From Lachnoclostridium sp. UBA1434 (lineage in GTDB: Bacteria > Bacillota > Clostridia > Lachnospirales > Lachnospiraceae), in the NCBI GenBank assembly GCA_002329645.1, contig DCTS01000015.1:1-21848 (forward strand): a stretch of DNA of 21,848 bases, given 5' to 3'. Under the pieces are notes generated by a model. The model was not told the DNA's origin. It worked only from the letters and a program-made list of their open reading frames with translations, and ran no database searches. A program made the translations under genes and the position numbers. Each line of letters begins with the position of its first letter. The first letter of the stretch is position 1. Of this stretch, positions 1 through 6,583 are shown one piece after another.

Positions 1-1488
1 CAATGTTTTCATCGTCGGGAACAGCAGCACATCCCTTATAGCCTGGGAATTGGTCAGCAGCATGATAAAACGGTCGATGCCTATGCCTATTCCGCCTGTG
101 GGCGGCATACCGTATTCCAGAGCGGTAAGGAAATCCTCATCCATCCGGTTGGCTTCCTCGTCACCCTGTGCCCGCAATGCTTCCTGTGCTTCGAAGCGAA
201 TTCTCTGGTCAATCGGATCGTTAAGCTCCGAAAATGCGTTGGCCATCTCCCTCTTGGTTATGAAGAGCTCGAACCTCTCCGTATAATCCGGCTTGTCGGG
301 CTTCCTGCTGGCCAGAGGTGAGATCTCAACGGGATGATCCATTATAAAGGTCGGCTGTATAAGGTGTTCTTCAACGTATTCCTCAAAGAACAGGTTGAGG
401 ATATCTCCCTTCTTGTGCCTTGCCTCGAATTCTATATGATGTTCCTTTGCCAGTGCCTTGGCACTCGCCTCATCCGGAACCTGGTCAAAATCTATTCCGG
501 AATATTTTTTGACTGCCTCTACCATGGTAAGCCTTTCGAAAGGCTTGGAGAAATCTATGGTGCAGTCATCATAAGTAACGACTGTCGTCTTAAGCACCTT
601 CTCGGTAACAGTACGGAACATATCCTCCACAAGCTCCATCATGCCGTAATAATCCGTATATGCCTGATAAAGCTCCAGCAGGGTAAACTCTGGATTATGC
701 CTGGCGGACAGACCTTCATTCCTGAAAACCCTTCCTATTTCGTATACGCGTTCCAGGCCGCCCACAATAAGCCTCTTCAGATATAACTCAAGGGAAATTC
801 TCAGTTGAACGTCCTGATCCAGGGCATTATAATAAGTATTGAAGGGTCTGGCTGCAGCGCCGCCCGCATTGGGAATCAGCACCGGTGTCTCCACCTCTAA
901 AAACTGCCTGCTGTCAAGATAGTTCCTGATTTCCCTTATAATCAGGGATCTCTTAATAAAGGTATCCCTTACCTCCGGATTTACTATAAGATCAACATAC
1001 CTTTGCCTGTATCTTGTATCGGTATCCTTAAGTCCGTGGAATTTTTCAGGAAGTATCTGAAGACTCTTGCTAAGAAGGACTAAGCTATGTGCCTTAACGG
1101 ATATCTCTCCCGTATGGGTCTTAAATACCTCGCCCTCCAGGCCGATGATATCGCCTATGTCATACTTTTTGAATTCCGTATAGGCTTCTTCTCCTATCTC
1201 GTCCTTCCTGACATATACCTGGATGTCTCCTCCCAGGTCTCTTATATTACAAAATGAAGCCTTCCCCATCACGCGCTTTGACATGATGCGTCCGGCAATT
1301 CTTACATTCTTACCTTCATAATCATCATATTTATCTACTATATCACATGAAGAGGATGTTACATCATATTTCATTATTTTGAAGGGATCCTTCCCGTTTT
1401 CCTGAAGCTGGGCCAGCTTTTCCCTTCTCACCTTCAGCAGCTCATTAATATCCTGCTCCGGCTGTGCCTGAATGTTTTCATCAGCCAT
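1..1488 (-). CDS. lysS: Lysyl-tRNA synthetase, class II (3' end cut by window edge)
   Basis: Cytoplasmic enzyme that charges tRNA-Lys with lysine using ATP. My translation of the minus strand from the ATG at 1488 stays open for 496 codons to the window edge without a stop. An N-terminal OB-fold anticodon-binding domain comes first (about residues 60-170, including SKRVMGKASF). The class II catalytic core follows, with the family motifs NAGGAAARPF, motif 2 FRNEGLSARHNPEF and motif 3 GIGIDRFIMLLT. The last visible residues, FPTMKTL, match the usual end of LysRS, so only a few residues should be missing. The start has a GAGGTGAT ribosome binding site. It follows greA by 47 nt on the same strand, with no terminator seen between them, so both are probably read from the greA promoter. 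Identity is secure. Confidence 0.97.
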   Translation of the reverse strand, partial: MADENIQAQPEQDINELLKVRREKLAQLQENGKDPFKIMKYDVTSSSCDIVDKYDDYEGKNVRIAGRIMSKRVMGKASFCNIRDLGGDIQVYVRKDEIGEEAYTEFKKYDIGDIIGLEGEVFKTHTGEISVKAHSLVLLSKSLQILPEKFHGLKDTDTRYRQRYVDLIVNPEVRDTFIKRSLIIREIRNYLDSRQFLEVETPVLIPNAGGAAARPFNTYYNALDQDVQLRISLELYLKRLIVGGLERVYEIGRVFRNEGLSARHNPEFTLLELYQAYTDYYGMMELVEDMFRTVTEKVLKTTVVTYDDCTIDFSKPFERLTMVEAVKKYSGIDFDQVPDEASAKALAKEHHIEFEARHKKGDILNLFFEEYVEEHLIQPTFIMDHPVEISPLASRKPDKPDYTERFELFITKREMANAFSELNDPIDQRIRFEAQEALRAQGDEEANRMDEDFLTALEYGMPPTGGIGIGIDRFIMLLTNSQAIRDVLLFPTMKTL

Positions 1489-1535
1489 ACCTTATCACCT
1501 CATATCGTAGTAAATGCCCTAACCTTAAGCTTTTC

Positions 1536-2018
1536 TCAAGTGGACTTTTGAATCTCCAGTATCTCGTATCTTATTAATCCCGAATGTGTATGCACATCCA
1601 CTATGTCGCCTACACGTTTTCCAAGTAATTCCCTGCCAAGAGGTGATTCGTTCGATATCTTTCCTCTCAGGCTGTTGGCTTCGGTTGAACCGACGATTTT
1701 ATACACCAGCTCTTCCTTGTATTCCATATCATATATTCTGACCTTACAGCCGATATTGATTACATCGACATCGACCTCATCCTCAACCACAACCTCGGCA
1801 TTTTTCAGGATTTTATCAATTTCTTCAATTCTTGCTTCAATGTCCCTTTGCTCGTCCTTGGCCGCATCATATTCAGCATTCTCGGAAAGATCCCCCTGAT
1901 CCCTTGCCTCTTTTATCTTCTGGGCAACCTCTCTCCTCTTATTCACCTTGAGATCCTGCAGCTCTTCCTCAAGACGGCGCAAACCCTCATAAGTCAAAAT
2001 GTTCTTCTTCTCTACCAT
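1536..2018 (-). CDS. greA: Transcription elongation factor GreA
   Basis: GreA binds in the secondary channel of RNA polymerase and stimulates cleavage of backtracked transcripts. With the ATG at 2018 the protein is 160 aa, the usual GreA length. Residues 1-75 form the N-terminal coiled coil carrying the signature DLSENAEYDAAK, whose acidic tip residues are D43 and E46. The C-terminal half is the FKBP-like domain, with SPLGRELLGKRVGD. An upstream in-frame ATG at 2084 would add 22 hydrophobic and basic residues absent from the family and would place the start within the core promoter. The ATG at 2018 instead has a good GGAGGAAGG ribosome binding site. A consensus promoter lies about 50 bp upstream and lysS follows, so this is the first gene of a greA-lysS unit. 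Confidence 0.96.
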   Translation of the reverse strand: MVEKKNILTYEGLRRLEEELQDLKVNKRREVAQKIKEARDQGDLSENAEYDAAKDEQRDIEARIEEIDKILKNAEVVVEDEVDVDVINIGCKVRIYDMEYKEELVYKIVGSTEANSLRGKISNESPLGRELLGKRVGDIVDVHTHSGLIRYEILEIQKST

Positions 2019-2069
2019 AAAAACACCCTTCCTCCATATGCTATAAATAACATACAATACATTCAAAGT

Positions 2070-2098
2070 ATTATATCTTATCAAAAATACATTGTCAA
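2070..2098 (-). promoter_or_regulatory. Consensus sigma-A promoter for greA-lysS
   Basis: On the minus strand TTGACA (2093-2098) and TATAAT (2070-2075) are separated by exactly 17 bp, a perfect match to the vegetative consensus. The expected transcript start is near 2063, giving a leader of about 45 nt before the greA ATG. The string GATAAGATATAAT that covers the -10 recurs about 90 bp further upstream. There it lies inside a weak AT-rich hairpin (AAAGATA/TATCTTT) and lacks a good -35, so I do not call a second promoter. Confidence 0.85.
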
Positions 2099-2219
2099 CA
2101 TTAACTGCCTGTCAGCTTACATACATTTCCATATCGTTAAAAATTCTATCCGTCTGAAAAGATACATTATATCTTATCTTTCAAACACATAAAATATTCT
2201 ATTCTTTTATGAATAAAGC

Positions 2220-3482
2220 TTACAATACTTTATCAAAAATTCCGGTAAAATCAAAGGTGGCAAAGTAATCCGCAGGTGTTTCTGCTCTGCGTATAAGCTG
2301 TACCGAGCCGTCCTCCCTAAGAAGAAGCTCTGCCGATTTTAGCTTGCCGTTATAATTGTAGCCCATGGAAAAGCCATGTGCCCCCGTATCATGTATAACT
2401 ATAAGGTCACCGATATCAATCCTGGGAAGCATCCTGTCAATGGCAAATTTATCATTGTTTTCACACAATGACCCTGTTATATCATATTTGTGATCACAGG
2501 GAGCATCCTCCTTGCCCATAACTGTTATATGATGGTATGCACCGTACATGGCAGGCCTCATCAGATTTACGGCGCTTGCATCAAGCCCTATATATTCCTT
2601 ATATATATGCTTTTCATGCAGCGCTGTTGCAACCAGATGCCCGTAAGGGGCAAGCATGTAGCGTCCCAGCTCGGTATATATTGCAACATCACCCATTCCG
2701 GCCGGCGTCAGGATATCTTCATAAGCCCGCCTTACTCCTTCCCCGATTGCCAAAATATCGTTCGGGTCGTCCTCTGGCCTGTAAGGAATGCCAACACCTC
2801 CGGACAAATTGATGAATTTAAACTCTGCCCCTGTTTTATCCTTTATCTCCGCCGCCAGCCTGAATAATATTCCGGCAAGCTCAGGGTAATAATCATTGGT
2901 TGCGGTATTGCTTGCAAGAAATGCATGAATGCCGAAGTACCTGGCTCCTTTACCCATCAGCCTCTTGAAGCCCTCTATAATCTGATCCTTTGTGAAGCCG
3001 TACTTGGCATCCCCCGGATTATCCATGATCCCGTTAGCGGTCTTAAATATGCCTCCCGGATTGTAGCGGCAGCATATGGTTTCCGGTATTCCTGCAACCC
3101 TTTCCAGAAAATCAATATGGGTATAATCATCCAGATTGATAATTGCATCCAGCTTCCTTGCCTTTTGATACTCCTCGGCGGGAGTAACATTGGATGAAAA
3201 CATAATATCCTCACCCGTAAAGCCACAAGCCTCCGCCAGCAAAAGCTCGGTCAGTGACGCACAATCCAGGCCGCATCCTTCCTCCTTAAGAATATTAAGA
3301 ATAAAAGGATTCGGTGTTGCCTTTACCGCAAAATATTCCTTGAAGCCCTTATTCCATGCAAATGCCTGTTTTAACTTCCTTGCATTCTCCCGGATACCCT
3401 TCTCATCATATATATGAAAAGGAGTCGGATAAGTTTTGGTTATTTCCTTTAACTGTTCCAGGGTTACAAACGGCTTCTTCAT
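2220..3482 (-). CDS. lysA: Diaminopimelate decarboxylase (PLP fold-type III)
   Basis: Last step of lysine synthesis: decarboxylation of meso-diaminopimelate to L-lysine with pyridoxal phosphate, in the cytoplasm. The 420-aa protein has the alanine-racemase-like barrel, with the PLP lysine K54 in EYFAVKATPNP. The phosphate-binding SGGVG loop comes near residue 229 and GRYMLAP near 275. The C-terminal beta domain carries CENNDKFA, the counterpart of the family CESGD motif. The segment GIHAFLASNT replaces the commoner GLHCHIGSQ, so this is a divergent subgroup. A related decarboxylase acting on another basic amino acid cannot be fully excluded. The ATG at 3482 has an AGGAGG site. The PHP gene ends 49 nt upstream on the same strand with no terminator seen, so the two probably share a transcript. 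Confidence 0.88.
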   Translation of the reverse strand: MKKPFVTLEQLKEITKTYPTPFHIYDEKGIRENARKLKQAFAWNKGFKEYFAVKATPNPFILNILKEEGCGLDCASLTELLLAEACGFTGEDIMFSSNVTPAEEYQKARKLDAIINLDDYTHIDFLERVAGIPETICCRYNPGGIFKTANGIMDNPGDAKYGFTKDQIIEGFKRLMGKGARYFGIHAFLASNTATNDYYPELAGILFRLAAEIKDKTGAEFKFINLSGGVGIPYRPEDDPNDILAIGEGVRRAYEDILTPAGMGDVAIYTELGRYMLAPYGHLVATALHEKHIYKEYIGLDASAVNLMRPAMYGAYHHITVMGKEDAPCDHKYDITGSLCENNDKFAIDRMLPRIDIGDLIVIHDTGAHGFSMGYNYNGKLKSAELLLREDGSVQLIRRAETPADYFATFDFTGIFDKVL

Positions 3483-3531
3483 AAATACCTCCTGTTATCT
3501 TCTCATATCGTATACGGCAAATGTTTTGGCG

Positions 3532-4218
3532 TTATGCTTCATAATCTATTCTGATAAGCTCACATCTGCCGGATAATACACAGTCAATGTACTCCTTAAT
3601 GTCCTTAAGATGATGGTCAAAAACCATTCCGCTCCTGATTTGCTCCTTGCCATGGGAGTCGGTGCCTGCAGTAACAGGCTTCTTATGCTTTTTCGCATAA
3701 GCTGCTGCCTGTCTGTCAAAATCCTCGTTGCGATTGCCGACATTAATTGCCTCAACGGCATCAATACAATCGGGAAAAAGCCTTACCTCCCTTATATAGG
3801 GACGGATACGGAACGGATGGGCATGGACAACCAACCCCCCTGCTTCACTGATCCTTTTATACTGTTCCTCTATAGTCCAGGAAAGCATATCCGGATGACT
3901 GATAAGCCATTCCTTATCAAGGCCGTAGATCAGAAATTCCGTGCCCCTGTAATTAGATTCCCAACCGAAGAATACCGACAGTCCGATCTTATCACCTACA
4001 AGCTTTGCATTTTCAAATCCCCTGCAGAATTGCTCCACTCTTTCCTGCCAGGGCAAATCAGACGAAATACAACTGTTCCCGTTAAAAAAATGATCGGTAA
4101 CAATAATTCCGTCATAGCCAGCTCCCTTATATATAAGCGCCTGCTCCTCACCGCCTAAGAGGGCGCATGCACTGGCTTCGCTTGTATGCAAATGTGTTTC
4201 ATATTTATATCCAGCCAT
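3532..4218 (-). CDS. PHP-domain metal-dependent hydrolase
   Basis: A 228-aa protein made almost entirely of a PHP (polymerase and histidinol phosphatase) fold. The metal-ligand motifs are in the expected order: H9-L-H11, TDHF with H43, GWES with E87, HAHP with H132 and H134, and GTDSH with D187 and H189. Such stand-alone PHP proteins are phosphoesterases; known members act on histidinol phosphate, nucleotides or oligonucleotides. The substrate cannot be read from this sequence. It lacks the length and typical signatures I would expect of HisK-type histidinol phosphatase (about 260-280 aa), so I leave it unnamed. There is no signal peptide, so it is probably cytoplasmic. The region just before the ATG has only a weak ribosome binding site (AAAGG). 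It precedes lysA by 49 nt and may be co-transcribed with it. Confidence 0.85.
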   Translation of the reverse strand: MAGYKYETHLHTSEASACALLGGEEQALIYKGAGYDGIIVTDHFFNGNSCISSDLPWQERVEQFCRGFENAKLVGDKIGLSVFFGWESNYRGTEFLIYGLDKEWLISHPDMLSWTIEEQYKRISEAGGLVVHAHPFRIRPYIREVRLFPDCIDAVEAINVGNRNEDFDRQAAAYAKKHKKPVTAGTDSHGKEQIRSGMVFDHHLKDIKEYIDCVLSGRCELIRIDYEA

Positions 4219-4246
4219 TCTAATCCGGCCTTTCTTATATAGTCGT

Positions 4247-4288
4247 GCTGCCCGAATGAGAAATTCATATTAACCCGGTTCGGGCTGC
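4247..4288 (-). other. Long-loop hairpin in the PHP-lysA leader
   Basis: Inverted arms GCTGCCCGAA (4247-4256) and TTCGGGCTGC (4279-4288) pair over 10 bp with one mismatch, around a 22-nt loop. It lies about 30 nt upstream of the PHP start, inside the predicted leader. There is no T-run after it, so it is not a simple terminator. I saw no lysine-riboswitch or T-box core sequence in this leader. Confidence 0.5.
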
Positions 4289-4392
4289 ATATATATTATA
4301 ACTTACGGATTAACCAGGTCCTTGATGCATTTATGATAACTTCCGGACATCATCTGGGGTATTCTGGAACATACCCTTAAATAATAGCTCAT

Positions 4393-4420
4393 ATTATACA
4401 GCATTCTCTTGAGTTTTCAA
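4393..4420 (-). promoter_or_regulatory. Predicted promoter for the PHP-lysA unit
   Basis: On the minus strand TTGAAA (4415-4420) and TATAAT (4393-4398) are separated by 16 bp. The -35 overlaps the stop codon of proS, so this unit can be transcribed independently of proS. The expected start near 4386 gives a leader of about 168 nt before the PHP gene. Confidence 0.7.
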
Positions 4421-6126
4421 GTACATTTTTTTAGCAGCTCCCTTGCAGCAGGTACGGCGCTTTCAATATCCGCCATAGTATTTACGCTTTTATCTCTTGA
4501 AGAAATCTCGACACAGGACCTGGCCAGGTTTTTCGGACTTACGGTAATCCTTACCGGAGCTCCGATAAGGTCGGCATCCGAAAACATTACGCCGGGCCTG
4601 ACATCCCTGTCATCATATATTACCTCAAGCCCTTCCTCCTGCAGCTTATCATATAAAGCGTCCGCTGCAGTCCTGACTCCGGGGTCATCCACACGTATAC
4701 AGCACAGGTGAACCTGCCAGGGGGCTATCGACTTAGGCCATATCGGTCCGTATTCATCATGGCGCACCTCACATACGGCGGCTGCAAGCCTTCCGACACC
4801 AATCCCGTAGCATCCCATAACAGGATATTTTAACTGCCCGTCCTTATCCAGATATCTCATGTCCATTGCTTTTGTATACTTAGTGCCTAATTGAAATATA
4901 TTCCCTACCTCAATTCCTCTGGATATGGAAATCGCAGGCTTTCTGCAATTCGGGCATATGCCGTTGTCCTTTATCTTCGATACGTCTGCATATTCAACAT
5001 CCCCAATATCACGCGACATTGAAAAGCCCGTATAATGATAACCCTCTATGTTGGCTCCGCATACAAGGTTATCTATGTTCTTAAGGGATCTGTCATATAT
5101 AACGGTATAATCCCCCTCAAGCTTGTAAGGACCGGTATATCCGGCAATAAGGCCGCATCCTTCGCAAATCTCAGCTGCATGGATATCCTCCTTTAGCAGG
5201 TTGGTCAGCTTCGTTTCATTGATGTCCAGATCGCCTCTTGTAAACGCTATAACATATTTGTCATCCCTATTCCTCTGATATATAACAGCCTTGCAGGTGT
5301 TTTCAACCGGGCAATTAAGGAAGGCTCCTACCTCATCTATGGTTTTAGTCCCGGGGGTTCTTACAAGCGTAAGCTCTCCCATTGCCAGCCTGTTAACATT
5401 CTCCACTATGCATTCCGCAGCCTCCATATTGGCTTTATAATCACACTCCCTGCAGATTGCTATGGAATCCTCGCCTGCGGGGGTAAGCAGCATGAATTCA
5501 TGGGATATGCTTCCTCCCATCATTCCCGAATCCGACTGTACGGCTGCTACCTCAGGTATCCCGGCACGTTCAAAAATTCTTTCATAGGCCTTGTATACTC
5601 TATAATAATAATTTTCAAGATCCTCCCGGGATGTATGGAAGGAGTATGCATCCTTCATTGTAAATTCCCGAACCCTTATAAGGCCAGCCCGAGGGCGAGC
5701 CTCATCCCTGAATTTCGTCTGTATCTGATATATCATGAAGGGATATTTGGAATAGCTGTTCGCATAGTCACGCACAAGCTGCACCGCAGCCTCCTCGTGC
5801 GTCATACCCAGTACCAGTGATGAACCGTTCCTGTCGGAAAACCTTGCAAGCTCCCTGCCCACACTTGTGAACCTTCCCGATTCCTCCCACAGGGATCCCG
5901 GCAGAACTACAGGAAACAACACCTCCTGTCCGTCGACAGCATCCATCTCCTCCCGGATTATACGTTCTATTTTTGCAGTAATCCTTTTAAGGATGGGATA
6001 TTGTGAATATATGCCGTTTGCAACATGCTTAATATAGCCTCCCCTAACCATTAATGCATGACTGTCTATAATACAGTCTGCAGGCCTTTCCTTAAACCTG
6101 TCGCCTATCATATTTGCCAGCTTCAT
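4417..6126 (-). CDS. proS: Prolyl-tRNA synthetase, bacterial type with editing domain
   Basis: Charges tRNA-Pro with proline in the cytoplasm and hydrolyses mischarged Ala-tRNA-Pro. The 569-aa length fits the long bacterial ProS. The class II core begins at the N-terminus (MKLANMIGDRFKERPAD). Motif 2 is the stretch containing FRDEARPRAGL and REFTMKDAYSFH near residues 138-165. The YbaK-like editing insertion covers roughly residues 235-380, and motif 3 GCYGIGVGRLAAA follows. The remaining C-terminal segment is the anticodon-binding domain. The ATG at 6126 has a GGGAGG ribosome binding site. It has its own promoter at 6241-6269 and a leader of about 107 nt containing a terminator-like hairpin, so transcription attenuation is possible. 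The downstream PHP gene has its own promoter. Confidence 0.97.
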   Translation of the reverse strand: MKLANMIGDRFKERPADCIIDSHALMVRGGYIKHVANGIYSQYPILKRITAKIERIIREEMDAVDGQEVLFPVVLPGSLWEESGRFTSVGRELARFSDRNGSSLVLGMTHEEAAVQLVRDYANSYSKYPFMIYQIQTKFRDEARPRAGLIRVREFTMKDAYSFHTSREDLENYYYRVYKAYERIFERAGIPEVAAVQSDSGMMGGSISHEFMLLTPAGEDSIAICRECDYKANMEAAECIVENVNRLAMGELTLVRTPGTKTIDEVGAFLNCPVENTCKAVIYQRNRDDKYVIAFTRGDLDINETKLTNLLKEDIHAAEICEGCGLIAGYTGPYKLEGDYTVIYDRSLKNIDNLVCGANIEGYHYTGFSMSRDIGDVEYADVSKIKDNGICPNCRKPAISISRGIEVGNIFQLGTKYTKAMDMRYLDKDGQLKYPVMGCYGIGVGRLAAAVCEVRHDEYGPIWPKSIAPWQVHLCCIRVDDPGVRTAADALYDKLQEEGLEVIYDDRDVRPGVMFSDADLIGAPVRITVSPKNLARSCVEISSRDKSVNTMADIESAVPAARELLKKCT

Positions 6127-6152
6127 ATTGCATGCCTCCCGCTTAACAGATG

Positions 6153-6197
6153 AAAAAATATGCCGGCCTTCCCGATATTAATATGGGAAAGCCTGCA
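6153..6197 (-). terminator. Terminator-like hairpin in the proS leader (possible attenuator)
   Basis: In the minus-strand transcript the arms TGCAGGCTTTCCC and GGGAAGGCCGGCA (6185-6197 and 6161-6173) pair over 13 positions, with one A/G mismatch and one G-U pair. The loop is 11 nt of A and T plus one C. TATTTTTTC follows directly. It lies between the proS promoter and its ribosome binding site, with no other gene to terminate. Only about 37 nt of RNA precede the hairpin, too short for a canonical T-box, and I see no T-box sequence. Confidence 0.65.
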
Positions 6198-6240
6198 GCT
6201 CATTGCACTGGTTGCGTTATGCCGCTTTATAATTGCGTTT

Positions 6241-6269
6241 ATACTAACATGATATAAATTTAATGTCAA
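6241..6269 (-). promoter_or_regulatory. Predicted promoter for proS
   Basis: On the minus strand TTGACA (6264-6269) and TAGTAT (6241-6246) are separated by 17 bp. The -35 is perfect and the -10 has five of six consensus bases counted loosely. It lies 35 bp from the nearer end of the inverted-repeat element at 6305-6451. Confidence 0.75.
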
Positions 6270-6304
6270 TTAATATTTATGCAAGAATGCAGAGGATGCT
6301 TATG

Positions 6305-6451
6305 TATATGCAAAGGGGCTGTCGTAAAATCAAACTACTAGGATTAAGGAAAGGGCAATTGCTCACCGTAATGCAGTTGCGGTGTGTGAGGGGAGTGGTT
6401 GCCCTTACTTAATGTAGTATCTGTTATTTTGCGACAGCCCCTTTGCATATA
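6305..6451. mobile_element. MITE-like terminal-inverted-repeat element, 147 bp
   Basis: The ends are 26-bp inverted repeats (6305-6330 and 6426-6451) that share GCAAAGGGGCTGTCG and differ at one base. Pairing continues inward imperfectly: an ATTAAG...AAGGGCAA block on the left matches the complement on the right. A central stem then forms from CTCACCG and its near-complement, so the whole element can fold into one long hairpin. No open frame of useful size lies inside. GGGGCTGTCGCAAAA-type ends resemble insertion-sequence termini, so it is most likely a non-autonomous derivative. The parent family and target duplication could not be fixed, partly because the flanking bases are themselves palindromic. 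It occupies the middle of the 457-bp gap between proS and the topoisomerase genes and spares both predicted promoters. Confidence 0.75.
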
Positions 6452-6489
6452 TACCGGCGAACGCAGCGAACATATGATTGCAAATCTAC

Positions 6490-6518
6490 TGGAAATCTTT
6501 CCGAAAATATGCTATACT
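6490..6518 (+). promoter_or_regulatory. Predicted promoter for the topoisomerase operon
   Basis: TGGAAA (6490-6495), a 17-bp spacer, then TATACT (6513-6518) preceded by TGC, which makes an extended -10. The -35 matches only four of six bases. It lies 39 bp beyond the inverted-repeat element and about 65 bp upstream of the start codon. Confidence 0.6.
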
Positions 6519-6583
6519 GGTCAAGGATGTGAATTGGAATAATGCATATCCTGCAGCAAAATAACATAGAAGGGACTTGAAAC

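Noticed and set aside
1603..1899. Plus-strand open frames opposite greA, uvrA, uvrB, lysA and proS
   Set aside because: They are antisense shadows of well-recognised genes, without ribosome binding sites or recognisable domains.
2155..2215. AT-rich hairpins after lysA as terminator
   Set aside because: The stems are 7 bp of almost only A-T pairs without a strong T-run, so too weak to call.
6467..6480. CGAACATATGATTG resembles a Gram-positive LexA box near the topoisomerase promoter
   Set aside because: Only the left half matches CGAAC; the right half differs from GTTCG at two positions and the site is well upstream of the -35.
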